From Bacteroidota bacterium (GTDB lineage: Bacteria; Bacteroidota; Bacteroidia; JAHEXY01), in contig JAHEXY010000002.1 in assembly GCA_023251875.1 (NCBI GenBank), positions 307,491 through 371,490 on the forward strand: a stretch of DNA of 64,000 bases, written 5' to 3'. A model generated the notes under the pieces. That model ran no database searches and had not been told where the DNA came from. It saw nothing but the letters and a program-made list of their open reading frames with translations. Position 1 is the stretch's first letter. Each line of letters begins with the position of its first letter. Below, in pieces: positions 42,195 through 50,299 of the stretch. The translations under genes and the position numbers were made by a program.

Positions 42195-44153
42195 ATGGAA
42201 ACTGCAATTACAGATAAAAATAAATACTGCAATAATCTATTTGATTACTCTCGATTTTTAACAAGAGTAGTCAATATTGGAAATGTCCCACTTGGAGGAG
42301 ATTACCCCATTCGCGTACAATCCATGACTACTACAGATACAATGGATACCCTAGCTACCGTGGAGCAATCTATTCGGATGATTGAAGCCGGTTGTGAATA
42401 CGTGCGTATAACAGCTCCAAGTTTAAAAGAAGCACAAAATCTCGAAAACATAAAAAAAGAATTAAAGAAAAGAGGCTATACAACACCCTTAATTGCCGAT
42501 ATACATTATACTCCTAATGCAGCTGAATTAGCTGCACGCATTGTTGAAAAGGTGAGAGTGAATCCAGGAAATTATGCCGATAAGAAAAAATTTGAAACCA
42601 TTGAATATACTGATGTAACTTATAATGCAGAATTAGAAAGAATACGTGAACGTTTTTTGCCATTAGTAAAAATTTGCAAGCAATACGGTACTGCTATGCG
42701 TATCGGCACCAATCACGGTTCATTGTCAGATCGTATTATGAGTAGGTATGGCGATTCTCCATTAGGAATGGTGGAATCGGCATTGGAATTTTTACGTATC
42801 TGCGAAGATGAAAACTATTTCAACATTGTACTTTCAATGAAAGCCAGTAATCCACAAGTAATGATTCAGGCTTACCGTTTGTTAGTAAATAAAATGATTG
42901 ATACCAATAGAAATTACCCTTTGCATTTAGGGGTTACAGAAGCAGGGGATGGTGAAGATGGAAGAATAAAATCGGCCATTGGCATTGGAACCTTATTAGA
43001 AGATGGATTGGGAGACACCGTTAGAGTTTCTCTTACAGAAGATCCGGAATTTGAAATTCCGGTAGCGAAAGCCTTAGTTGGGAGATATAAAAATAGAATT
43101 ACGAATTACGAATTACAAATTACGAATACGGTTGATGTTAAGGCTGGGTTGTATACTCCTTTTGAGTACAATAAAAGAGAGGCAATTACTGTACAAAATA
43201 TAGGTGGAAAAAATGTTCCTCGTGTAATAATTGATTATAGTAATGCAGCAATTAAGACCCCGGCAGATCTATTGCCTATTGGATATAAGTATGCCCCAAC
43301 TCTTGATAAATGGAATTTATCAGATATGGCTTGTGATTATATTTACTTAGGAAAACGAAAAATTGATTTTGAAATTCCGGGAACATTAAATATAATTTCA
43401 GATGCTGAATATTGGGATGCGGATAATAAATCGAGTTTCCCACTCTTTACTGCTAAAGAATATTTGAATCAAACTAAAAAATCACTACACAAAAATTTTA
43501 TTCAAGTTACTATTGATGGTTTAAATGAGGCATTCATTCAATGCGTCAAAAAAGATAACACAGCTGTTTTAATTTTTGAAACAGAAAGTGTTTGTGCGAT
43601 GACAGAGCTTCGATCTATGTTCTTCCATTTGTTGCAATCTCAATGCAGTTGCCCTGTAATTGTAAAAAGAAATTATCAAAATATTGACGAATCAAATTTT
43701 CAATTATACAGCGCAACAGATATTGGCGGATTATTAATAGATGGATTTGGAGATGGTATTTGGATTGCTGATTCTCCAAAAGAAAATATAGAACTCAATA
43801 ATAAAACCGCGTTTAACATTTTACAAGCAACACGTACTAGAATTTCTAAAACAGAATATATTTCATGCCCCTCATGTGGGAGAACTTTATTTGATCTTCA
43901 AGAAACTACCGCAAAAATTCGCAATAGAACATCTCATCTTAAAGGGGTAAAAATTGGTATAATGGGATGTATTGTAAATGGTCCCGGTGAAATGGCCGAT
44001 GCCGATTACGGATATGTGGGTGTGGGTATTGGAAAAATTACTCTGTACAAGGGCAAACAAGTTGTTAAACGCAGTATCCCCTCTGAACAAGCTGTAGATT
44101 CTCTTATTGAACTTATCAAAGAATATGGAGATTGGGTCGAGCCTCAATTATAG
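42195..44153 (+). CDS. ispG: 4-hydroxy-3-methylbut-2-en-1-yl diphosphate synthase (long form)
   Basis: A 652-residue IspG/GcpE, which makes HMBPP from MEcPP in the MEP isoprenoid pathway. An N-terminal TIM barrel (GGDYPIRVQSMTTTDT, VRVNPGNYADKKKF, RIGTNHGSL) is followed by the extra A* domain (about 300-550) found in plants, Chlamydiae and Bacteroidota. The C-terminal 4Fe-4S domain has cysteines in SCPSCGRT and GIMGCIVNGPGEM. Long forms are typically near 610-670 residues. Residues about 301-312 (RITNYELQITNT) come from a repeated AATTACGAATTAC element inserted in frame at the barrel/A* junction. ATG start. Confidence 0.95.
   Translation: METAITDKNKYCNNLFDYSRFLTRVVNIGNVPLGGDYPIRVQSMTTTDTMDTLATVEQSIRMIEAGCEYVRITAPSLKEAQNLENIKKELKKRGYTTPLIADIHYTPNAAELAARIVEKVRVNPGNYADKKKFETIEYTDVTYNAELERIRERFLPLVKICKQYGTAMRIGTNHGSLSDRIMSRYGDSPLGMVESALEFLRICEDENYFNIVLSMKASNPQVMIQAYRLLVNKMIDTNRNYPLHLGVTEAGDGEDGRIKSAIGIGTLLEDGLGDTVRVSLTEDPEFEIPVAKALVGRYKNRITNYELQITNTVDVKAGLYTPFEYNKREAITVQNIGGKNVPRVIIDYSNAAIKTPADLLPIGYKYAPTLDKWNLSDMACDYIYLGKRKIDFEIPGTLNIISDAEYWDADNKSSFPLFTAKEYLNQTKKSLHKNFIQVTIDGLNEAFIQCVKKDNTAVLIFETESVCAMTELRSMFFHLLQSQCSCPVIVKRNYQNIDESNFQLYSATDIGGLLIDGFGDGIWIADSPKENIELNNKTAFNILQATRTRISKTEYISCPSCGRTLFDLQETTAKIRNRTSHLKGVKIGIMGCIVNGPGEMADADYGYVGVGIGKITLYKGKQVVKRSIPSEQAVDSLIELIKEYGDWVEPQL
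43095..43129 (+). repeat. AATTACGA-type tandem repeat inserted in frame in ispG
   Basis: Four near-tandem AATTACGA/AATTACAA units, a common intergenic repeat sequence, read here as RITNYELQITNT within the IspG linker. The coding frame is kept. Confidence 0.65.
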
Positions 44154-44233
44154 AGCCAATAGTAGTCAAAAAAATGTCTTAGCCATAAGAATACTAGGCA
44201 TATAAATTTTTAGTATATTCGCCTTCTCAAAAT

Positions 44234-44325
44234 TCGTTGTTGGTTATCAGTTGTTTGTTGTTAGTTAAAAACAATAAATTTATCGGTAATTTCAACGAAT
44301 AACGAACAACTAAAAACTAACAACT
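44234..44325. repeat. Inverted repeat of GTTGTT.GTT units upstream of the foldase gene
   Basis: The left arm CGTTGTTGGTTATCAGTTGTT and the reverse complement of the right arm (AGTTGTTAGTTTTTAGTTGTT) pair over about 32 positions with some mismatches. It ends 5 bp before the ATG at 44331, so a hairpin here would sit on the ribosome-binding region. It is related to 22163-22248. Confidence 0.5.
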
Positions 44326-44330
44326 AGAGT

Positions 44331-46427
44331 ATGGCGATTATTGGAAATATAAGGAATAGAATGGGGCTTATGATTACTGTTATTGTAGGGCTTGCCTTAT
44401 TATCATTTATTCTTCAAGATTTATTGAGTTCAAAATATTCTCTTAAAGGAGGGCCTCAAACTAATATTGCAGAAGTAGGTGGTGAAGAAGTAGGGTATAA
44501 AGAATTTGAGCAAAAATTTCAAGAAAACCTCACCAATGCAAGAAGTCGACAAAGAGATGGACAAGTTGACGAAGATAAAATGCGTGAAGATACATGGCAG
44601 CAAATGTTGAATGAGAGAATCATGAAGAAGGAATATGGCAGTTTGGGGCTTACAGTTACCGATGACGAGTTATTGGATATGGTTCAAGGAAATAACATTC
44701 ATCAAGTAATTACATCCAATTTTACCGATCCCAAAACCAATGTATTTAACAAAGGTGCTCTTATTAAATTTTTACAAAACTTTGATAACCTTACCGAAGA
44801 ACAAAGAAACGCTTGGTTAGAAATTGAAGATTACATTTTAAAAGATCGTGCCAGCCAAAAATACAACAATCTTATTACAAAAGGCCTTTACGTAACACAA
44901 GCAGAAGCAAAACGAGCTTATAATGATCAACAAAAAGAAGTAAAATTTGCTTACGTGGTTAAACGGTATGCCGATATTCCTGATTCAACTTTACAAGTAA
45001 GCGAAAGCGAAATAAAAGAGTATTACGAAAAACACAAAGATCAAAACTATAAAAAAGAAGATCCTTCTAGAAAGCTTGAATACATTAGTTTTGATATCTT
45101 TCCATCTGCAAAAGATTCTGAAAACATACAAAAAAAGGTTACCGCCTTACTTACTGAATTTCAACAAACCAAAGAGGATTCTTTATTTGTAAGCCTTAAC
45201 TCAGAAACTCCTTTTGATGATGTATACCATACCCAAGGTAATTTGCCTCACGTAATAGATTCTACTTTATTTAAAGCTGCAGTGGGAACCGTTTATGGCC
45301 CCTATACTGAAGATGGTGCTTACAAATTAGCAAAATTAGTAGCTCGCTCCACTCGTCCTGATTCTGTGCAAGCACGCCATATTTTAATAAAGGCTGAAAA
45401 TGGAGATTACAAAGCCGCAACAGCTAAAATTGACAGTATTAAAAAGGCAATTGAAGCCGGAGCTAAATTTGAAGACATGGCTCGTCAGTTTGGTTCTGAT
45501 GGCACAAAAGAAAAAGGCGGAGATTTAGGAACATTTGCCGAAGGCCAAATGGTTAAACCTTTTAACGATGCCTGCTTTACTGCAAAAAAAGGACAGCTTA
45601 TGGTAGTAAATACGCAGTTTGGTGTTCATTTAATTGAAGTAACAAAAATTGGAACGCCTAAAGAAAAAATAAAAGTAGGAGTATTAGAAACAAAAATAGA
45701 AGCCAGTTCAGCAACAAGAAATGAAGCTTATACCAAAGCAACCAAATTTGCCGCAGAAAATAATTCAGGCGATGCTTTTGATAAAGCTGTAGGAGAACAA
45801 GGTTTAAATAAACGAGTAGCTGATAACTTAAAGAAAAGCGATCGTTCTATTCCCGGATTAGAAACACCGAGAGAACTTGTTCGTTGGGCTTGGAGTGCAA
45901 GCGTAGGAGATATTACACCTACTCCATTTGAATTTGGCAATAAAATAGTTGTTGCTCATTTAGTAGCCACTTATGATGATGGATATGTTGCCATTGATGA
46001 ATTAAAAGAAGAAATAGAAGTGGCTGTTAAAAAAGATAAAAAAGCAGAAAAAATAATAAGCGATCTTACTGCAGATATTAGTGCTGCCGGCTCATTACAA
46101 GCATTAGCAACAAAACTTACCACCCAAGTTGACACTTTAGATCACATTAAATTTACAGCTCGTGGTTTACCGGGTTTAGGTAGAGAATTAGATTTAATAG
46201 GCAGCGTATTTGCAATGCCTACCGGAAAAATGTCAACGCCAATAAAAGGAGAGCAAGGTGTGTATGTAGTAGAAGTTGAAACAGCAAGTGAGGTAACTGC
46301 TCCGGCAGATTACAAACAAAACATCGATTTTTTATCGAAAAATATGCAAGCAAGAGTTGGTTATGAAGTATACAAAGCACTTGAAAAAAATGCAAATGTT
46401 GTAGATAATAGGGCTAGTTTTTATTAA
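44331..46427 (+). CDS. PpiD/SurA-like peptidylprolyl isomerase foldase
   Basis: A 698-residue periplasmic chaperone anchored by one N-terminal membrane helix (about residues 12-30, MITVIVGLALLSFILQDLL). A SurA-N-like chaperone region (EVGGEEVGYKEFEQKF ... MLNERIMKKEYGSLGLTVTDDEL) follows. The parvulin PPIase domain lies at about 345-440 (ARHILIKA, FEDMARQFGSDGT, GGDLGTFAEGQMVKPF, FGVHLIEV), then a second degenerate C-terminal region. Members assist folding of outer-membrane and secreted proteins, which fits a T9SS-rich organism. ATG start; the 3' end overlaps the convergent GNAT gene by 14 bp. Confidence 0.92.
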   Translation: MAIIGNIRNRMGLMITVIVGLALLSFILQDLLSSKYSLKGGPQTNIAEVGGEEVGYKEFEQKFQENLTNARSRQRDGQVDEDKMREDTWQQMLNERIMKKEYGSLGLTVTDDELLDMVQGNNIHQVITSNFTDPKTNVFNKGALIKFLQNFDNLTEEQRNAWLEIEDYILKDRASQKYNNLITKGLYVTQAEAKRAYNDQQKEVKFAYVVKRYADIPDSTLQVSESEIKEYYEKHKDQNYKKEDPSRKLEYISFDIFPSAKDSENIQKKVTALLTEFQQTKEDSLFVSLNSETPFDDVYHTQGNLPHVIDSTLFKAAVGTVYGPYTEDGAYKLAKLVARSTRPDSVQARHILIKAENGDYKAATAKIDSIKKAIEAGAKFEDMARQFGSDGTKEKGGDLGTFAEGQMVKPFNDACFTAKKGQLMVVNTQFGVHLIEVTKIGTPKEKIKVGVLETKIEASSATRNEAYTKATKFAAENNSGDAFDKAVGEQGLNKRVADNLKKSDRSIPGLETPRELVRWAWSASVGDITPTPFEFGNKIVVAHLVATYDDGYVAIDELKEEIEVAVKKDKKAEKIISDLTADISAAGSLQALATKLTTQVDTLDHIKFTARGLPGLGRELDLIGSVFAMPTGKMSTPIKGEQGVYVVEVETASEVTAPADYKQNIDFLSKNMQARVGYEVYKALEKNANVVDNRASFY

Positions 46428-46905
46428 TCTCTTTTATCATTCTTATCGTGCAAGCAAAATGGCCTGTATTTCCTAGAGCTTGAGATAAATTTTTAAAACC
46501 CAACTGCTGATATATTTTAACAGCACTTTGCAATTCAGGCATGGTTTCCAGGTATATATTTTTGTATCCTTTTTCTTTTGCAAATGCCATACATTTTGTG
46601 ATAAGTTCTCTCCCCAAACCTAAACCCCTAGCCTTAGGCAAAAGATACATTTTAACCAATTCGCAAGTATCATGTGGCAAACCATCAGTAGGAAAAATTC
46701 CTGCTCCACCAATAATTTCATTATTGACTAGGGCAATAAAATAGATGCTTTTTGGTGTTGTATACGACTCATATAAATGTTTTAAACTTTCATCGTAAAA
46801 AGCAGTGCCCGGGCGATTCACTCCAAATTCGGTAAGTACAGTTCTAATTACATTTTCAATGATCAAATTGTCTTCCTTTTGTATTTCTCGAATACTAATT
46901 GACAT
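46414..46905 (-). CDS. GNAT-family N-acetyltransferase
   Basis: A 163-residue GNAT. The acetyl-CoA-binding motif A is YLLPKARGLGLGRELITKCM (about 88-107), preceded by the beta strand CELVKMYL. Motif B is IYLETMPELQSAVKIYQQLGF. The substrate (small molecule or protein N-terminus) is unknown. ATG start at 46905. It is convergent with and overlaps the foldase gene end by 14 bp, with no terminator between them. Confidence 0.88.
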   Translation of the reverse strand: MSISIREIQKEDNLIIENVIRTVLTEFGVNRPGTAFYDESLKHLYESYTTPKSIYFIALVNNEIIGGAGIFPTDGLPHDTCELVKMYLLPKARGLGLGRELITKCMAFAKEKGYKNIYLETMPELQSAVKIYQQLGFKNLSQALGNTGHFACTIRMIKEINKN

Positions 46906-47030
46906 ACTAATTTTTTTATTTTGCCTCTTTGATATTTAACAACCCTTAAGTTTTACAAATATAAATACTCATAGCACAGTATTACAACCGAAAACTTGTC
47001 AAGTAATTATTTTTTCAAGAAAATACCTAG

Positions 47031-47038
47031 TATTTTTG
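47031..47038 (+). promoter_or_regulatory. -7 box for the LTD protein gene
   Basis: TATTTTTG matches the -7 consensus, 28 bp before the ATG at 47067. Confidence 0.4.
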
Positions 47039-47066
47039 CAACACAAATTATAAAACACATCCACAC

Positions 47067-47864
47067 ATGAAAAAATTTACAATCTTATCTACGTTTATAT
47101 TTTTAACCACCATTGCTTTTGCACAAACAGATATTGTAATTACCGAGATCATGTATAATTCTCCTGAGAGCGATACAGATTCTTTGGAATTTATTGAGCT
47201 TTATAATAAAGGACAAGGTACGATTGATATTAGTGGGTATTATTTTACTTCGGGAATTATAGATACTTTATCTAACGGAACTAGTATTGCCGCTGGCGCG
47301 TATTACATTTTGTGTGTTGATTCAGAAGCTCTTTATAAAACTTTTGGAATCTCTGCACATCAATGGAATAGTGGAGCCTTAAATAATAGCGGAGAAGCCA
47401 TTACCATTCGCGATGCTAATGGCTCAATCGTAGATTCGGTTAGCTTTACTGATAAAAGCCCTTGGCCTACAGAAGCTGATGGAGATGGATCTTCGCTGAC
47501 CTTGTGCGATCCTACATTAGATAATGTTGACAATACCAATTGGACTGCCTCAACAACCACAACATGGATTACAGTAAATGGAATAGAGGTATTAGCAACT
47601 ATTGGAACGGGATGCACGGGCTCTAGCAGTGTAAAAAATCTTACCCATGATTCACAAAATCTTACATTTTATCCCAATCCGGTAATTGACCATACTATTT
47701 ATTTTAATGTAGCTGTTGATGGAGCTATTTACAGTATTGATGGAAAAAAAATAATAAGCTTCGTTAATCAAGAAACTATTGATATTAAAAATTTTGAAAC
47801 CGGATTTTACATATTAAAACCCAATAATGGCGAATCGCATAAGTTTTTAATTACTTGTAAATAA
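47067..47864 (+). CDS. T9SS-exported lamin-tail-domain protein
   Basis: A 265-residue secreted protein. A signal peptide (MKKFTILSTFIFLTTIAFAQ) is followed by an LTD domain (about 22-140; IVITEIMYNSPE, EFIELYNKG, ISGYYF, AAGAYYILC, NNSGEAITIRDANGSIVDSV). The last 75 residues are a type A T9SS sorting domain (FYPNPVIDH ... IYSIDGKKI ... FETGFYILK). LTD domains in secreted bacterial proteins are thought to bind other proteins, DNA or envelope components. No enzymatic domain is present. It has its own -7 box and an intrinsic terminator. Confidence 0.9.
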   Translation: MKKFTILSTFIFLTTIAFAQTDIVITEIMYNSPESDTDSLEFIELYNKGQGTIDISGYYFTSGIIDTLSNGTSIAAGAYYILCVDSEALYKTFGISAHQWNSGALNNSGEAITIRDANGSIVDSVSFTDKSPWPTEADGDGSSLTLCDPTLDNVDNTNWTASTTTTWITVNGIEVLATIGTGCTGSSSVKNLTHDSQNLTFYPNPVIDHTIYFNVAVDGAIYSIDGKKIISFVNQETIDIKNFETGFYILKPNNGESHKFLITCK

Positions 47865-47882
47865 CATTTAATTTTAATAGTG

Positions 47883-47920
47883 AAAGCTTATTGACTAAAC
47901 CTTAGTCGATAGGCTTTTTT
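47883..47920 (+). terminator. Intrinsic terminator after the LTD gene
   Basis: The 16-bp stem AAAGCTTATTGACTAA pairs with TTAGTCGATAGGCTTT, with two G-U wobbles and a 3-nt ACC loop, followed by TTTT. It lies 18 bp after the stop. Confidence 0.8.
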
Positions 47921-48006
47921 GTTGTGGCACTTGTAATATTTTTCCCATTCATCCCCTCCAAATACCCATTCGTCAGAAATTTATTCTTTCTCTATAGCAT
48001 CAGCAA

Positions 48007-48014
48007 TATCTTTG
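48007..48014 (+). promoter_or_regulatory. -7 box for the LytS/LytR operon
   Basis: TATCTTTG matches the -7 consensus and lies 38 bp before the first microprotein ATG at 48053, consistent with transcription starting there rather than at the kinase. Confidence 0.45.
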
Positions 48015-48052
48015 ATGCATCAAATTATCAATAACAATTAATCAATACCAAA

Positions 48053-48205
48053 ATGAAAACTTTATCAATGTACCAAGTAAAAAGATTAGCCGTTAAAAGT
48101 AAACTTGCATTACAAACAAAAGAATTATTGGTTTGGGGAACAGCCCTATTTGTTTTATTTGTAGGCTCAGAAGTAGCGATGTTAGTAATGTTGGGTAATT
48201 TATAG
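48053..48205 (+). CDS. 50-residue single-span membrane microprotein
   Basis: An ATG frame giving 50 residues: a basic amphipathic N-terminal half (MKTLSMYQVKRLAVKSKLAL) and a hydrophobic C-terminal helix (LLVWGTALFVLFVGSEVAML). It is packed head to tail with the next two genes: 1 bp separates its stop from the next start. A -7 box lies upstream. I do not recognise a family. Its position suggests a membrane partner or sensor input of the adjacent LytS-like kinase, but this is inference. Confidence 0.5.
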   Translation: MKTLSMYQVKRLAVKSKLALQTKELLVWGTALFVLFVGSEVAMLVMLGNL

Positions 48206-48206
48206 T

Positions 48207-48278
48207 ATGAAAAGAAGAATGTTTCGCAAATTTGCAAAAGTAATGGCTATTAGTATAACTATAACCTGGGGAAAATAA
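48207..48278 (+). CDS. 23-residue cationic microprotein upstream of the kinase
   Basis: A 23-codon ATG frame (MKRRMFRKFAKVMAISITIT...) with five basic residues then a short hydrophobic stretch. It starts 1 bp after the 50-residue frame and ends 1 bp before the kinase ATG. It could be a real small membrane peptide or a coupling leader that delivers ribosomes to the kinase start. No family was recognised. Confidence 0.35.
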   Translation: MKRRMFRKFAKVMAISITITWGK

Positions 48279-48279
48279 A

Positions 48280-49389
48280 ATGTTTAAATATTTTTTGGAG
48301 AAAATTTTAGATAAGCGATTAGGGAAAGGTTGGTTGAGGTTTAATATTCAGGCTGCATTTATGTCTATTGCAATAGCTGCATTTATTACTATTGCATATA
48401 CTATTGATGCAAAAACCAATCAAAAGCATTTAAATATAAATGATTTTCTAATTACACTACTTTATAGTACTTGTATTAGTTTTAGTATTGGAAACTCAAT
48501 AAAACTAACATATGTAATTACTTCATTAAAAAAACAAAAACCCATTATTGAAAACATCATTGTTTTGAGCATAATGGCTTTTGGAATGTTTTTTGGATTT
48601 ACTATTGCAAGTTTTTTTCATGCTCTTATAGAGCATAGAGCATATTATTTTATTGAAACTTTCAAAAGTATAAATTACTTTCCATTTATTATCGGTCTTG
48701 CAATAGGATTTGTTTCTATGCGGTATAATTCTCTAAAAGAAGAAATGAGCACTAAACTCAAAGAAAAAGAAATTCAAATTGTAAAACTTAACGAACAAAA
48801 TACCCAATCGCAATTGCAAAGTTTGCAAGCAAAAATAAATCCTCATTTTTTATATAACGCACTAAATTCTATTGCCAGCCTCATTCATGAAGATCAAGAC
48901 AGGGCTGAAGAAATGACGCTCAATCTTTCTAAATTTTTTAGGTACAGCATTAACCGTAGTGATGAACAATGGGCCACTCTAAGGGATGAAATAGAGATGG
49001 TGAATACCTATTTAAATATTGAAAAATTAAGATTTGAAGATCGCTTACAAATAAAAGTGCATGTACTTTCGCATTTAGAAGATGTTTCTATTCCACGCTT
49101 TTTATTGCAACCCTTGGTTGAAAATTCTATTAAACATGGAATTTCAAAAATTACCGAACAAGCCATCATTCGCATTTCTGTAAAAGACAAAGGCAATCAT
49201 ATAGAAATTACTGTGCATGATAATGGCCCCCTATTTCCAAAAGATATTCAAATGGGTTATGGCATAAAAAGTTTACATGATAAATTGCATTTGCTGTATG
49301 CAACAGGTTATGAAATTGAAATTATGAACAAACCCAATAAAGAAATTCGATTACTTTTACCAAAGGAAAAGCTATCGGCCAATAGCTAA
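48280..49389 (+). CDS. LytS-like sensor histidine kinase
   Basis: A 369-residue kinase. Four hydrophobic segments (about residues 20-42, 55-75, 85-115, 130-150) form the membrane sensor, followed by a coiled coil (LKEKEIQIVKLNEQNTQSQ). The His_kinase domain has the phospho-acceptor in INPHFLYNALNSI (about residue 187) and N in LVENSIKHG, and the ATPase domain has VHDNGP and GYGIKSLHDKL. This is the LytS/YehU type, with no separate sensor domain. It is 44 bp upstream of a LytTR response regulator, its evident partner. Two microproteins precede it. The signal is unknown. Confidence 0.93.
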   Translation: MFKYFLEKILDKRLGKGWLRFNIQAAFMSIAIAAFITIAYTIDAKTNQKHLNINDFLITLLYSTCISFSIGNSIKLTYVITSLKKQKPIIENIIVLSIMAFGMFFGFTIASFFHALIEHRAYYFIETFKSINYFPFIIGLAIGFVSMRYNSLKEEMSTKLKEKEIQIVKLNEQNTQSQLQSLQAKINPHFLYNALNSIASLIHEDQDRAEEMTLNLSKFFRYSINRSDEQWATLRDEIEMVNTYLNIEKLRFEDRLQIKVHVLSHLEDVSIPRFLLQPLVENSIKHGISKITEQAIIRISVKDKGNHIEITVHDNGPLFPKDIQMGYGIKSLHDKLHLLYATGYEIEIMNKPNKEIRLLLPKEKLSANS

Positions 49390-49433
49390 AAGCTAATAGC
49401 TCTTTTTTTTAAAAAACTTAAAACTATACAACC

Positions 49434-50201
49434 TTGAACTTTCAAACTATTTTAATTGACGATGAGCCACTAGCTCGTAAGCGCCTTTCTCGCCTACTTT
49501 CTAAATACGAAGGTGTTTTTGAAATCATTGCCGAAGCAGGCAATGGAAAAGAAGGCTTAGAAAAAATTGAGCAGCACAAACCCGATTTAATTTTTTTAGA
49601 TATCGAAATGCCTCTAATGAACGGTTTCCAAATGCTTCAAAATTTAAAGCACATGCCAATTGTAGTGTTTTCGACTGCGTATGATCAATTTGCGATAAAA
49701 GCATTTGAACAAAATTCTATTGATTATTTATTAAAGCCTGTTGAACAAAGCCGTTTAGATATAACGGTAAATAAATTAAAGCAGTTTAATAAAGTCTCCT
49801 CTTCATCTCCTGTTCTCGATGTAAATAATTTAATGAGCCTAATTGATAGTCTTAAACCTAAAAAAGAAATAACCGCCATTCCCGTAAAAATTGGAGATAG
49901 AATTGTAATCGTAAATTTTAATGAAATTGCTTATTTCGAAGCCAAAGAAAAATATGTTTTTATTTACACCACCCAAGGCAAAGAATATTTAATTGACGAT
50001 TCATTAAATACATTAGAAGAAAAACTTCCTGCCAATTTTATTCGCATACACCGCGCCTATATGATTAACAAAAACAAAGTAAAAGAACTTCGCAAAAGTT
50101 TTAAAGGCAATTTGGTAGTATACATGGATGATGTAAATCAAACCAAACTTACTTCCGGAGTAACGCATACTGCGGAATTAAAAGAAAAACTGGGTTTGTA
50201 A
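49434..50201 (+). CDS. LytTR-family response regulator
   Basis: A 255-residue regulator. The receiver domain (1-120) has the acidic pair in LIDDEPLAR, the phospho-acceptor in IFLDIEMPLMNG (D about 55), T in VFSTAYDQ and K in YLLKPV. The LytTR DNA-binding domain (about 145-250) shows VKIGDRIVIVNFNEIAYFEA and FIRIHRAYMINKNKV. The start is a TTG at 49434, supported by the position of the receiver beta-1 strand; no ATG lies near. It acts with the upstream LytS-like kinase. A run of AAAAGCTAATAGCTC then T8 lies between the genes and could attenuate. Confidence 0.93.
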   Translation: MNFQTILIDDEPLARKRLSRLLSKYEGVFEIIAEAGNGKEGLEKIEQHKPDLIFLDIEMPLMNGFQMLQNLKHMPIVVFSTAYDQFAIKAFEQNSIDYLLKPVEQSRLDITVNKLKQFNKVSSSSPVLDVNNLMSLIDSLKPKKEITAIPVKIGDRIVIVNFNEIAYFEAKEKYVFIYTTQGKEYLIDDSLNTLEEKLPANFIRIHRAYMINKNKVKELRKSFKGNLVVYMDDVNQTKLTSGVTHTAELKEKLGL

Positions 50202-50299
50202 AGTTGAATTAGTATAAGAACTGCTATATTACCTTTCATCTTATTAACACTTCTTTTTAATATAGGGGGCTATGATTATATTTACGCATATTTCACTAT

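Noticed and set aside
49380..49415. Terminator between kinase and response regulator genes
   Set aside because: The AGCTAATAGCT palindrome is short and weak; the two genes are most likely co-transcribed, so at most it attenuates.
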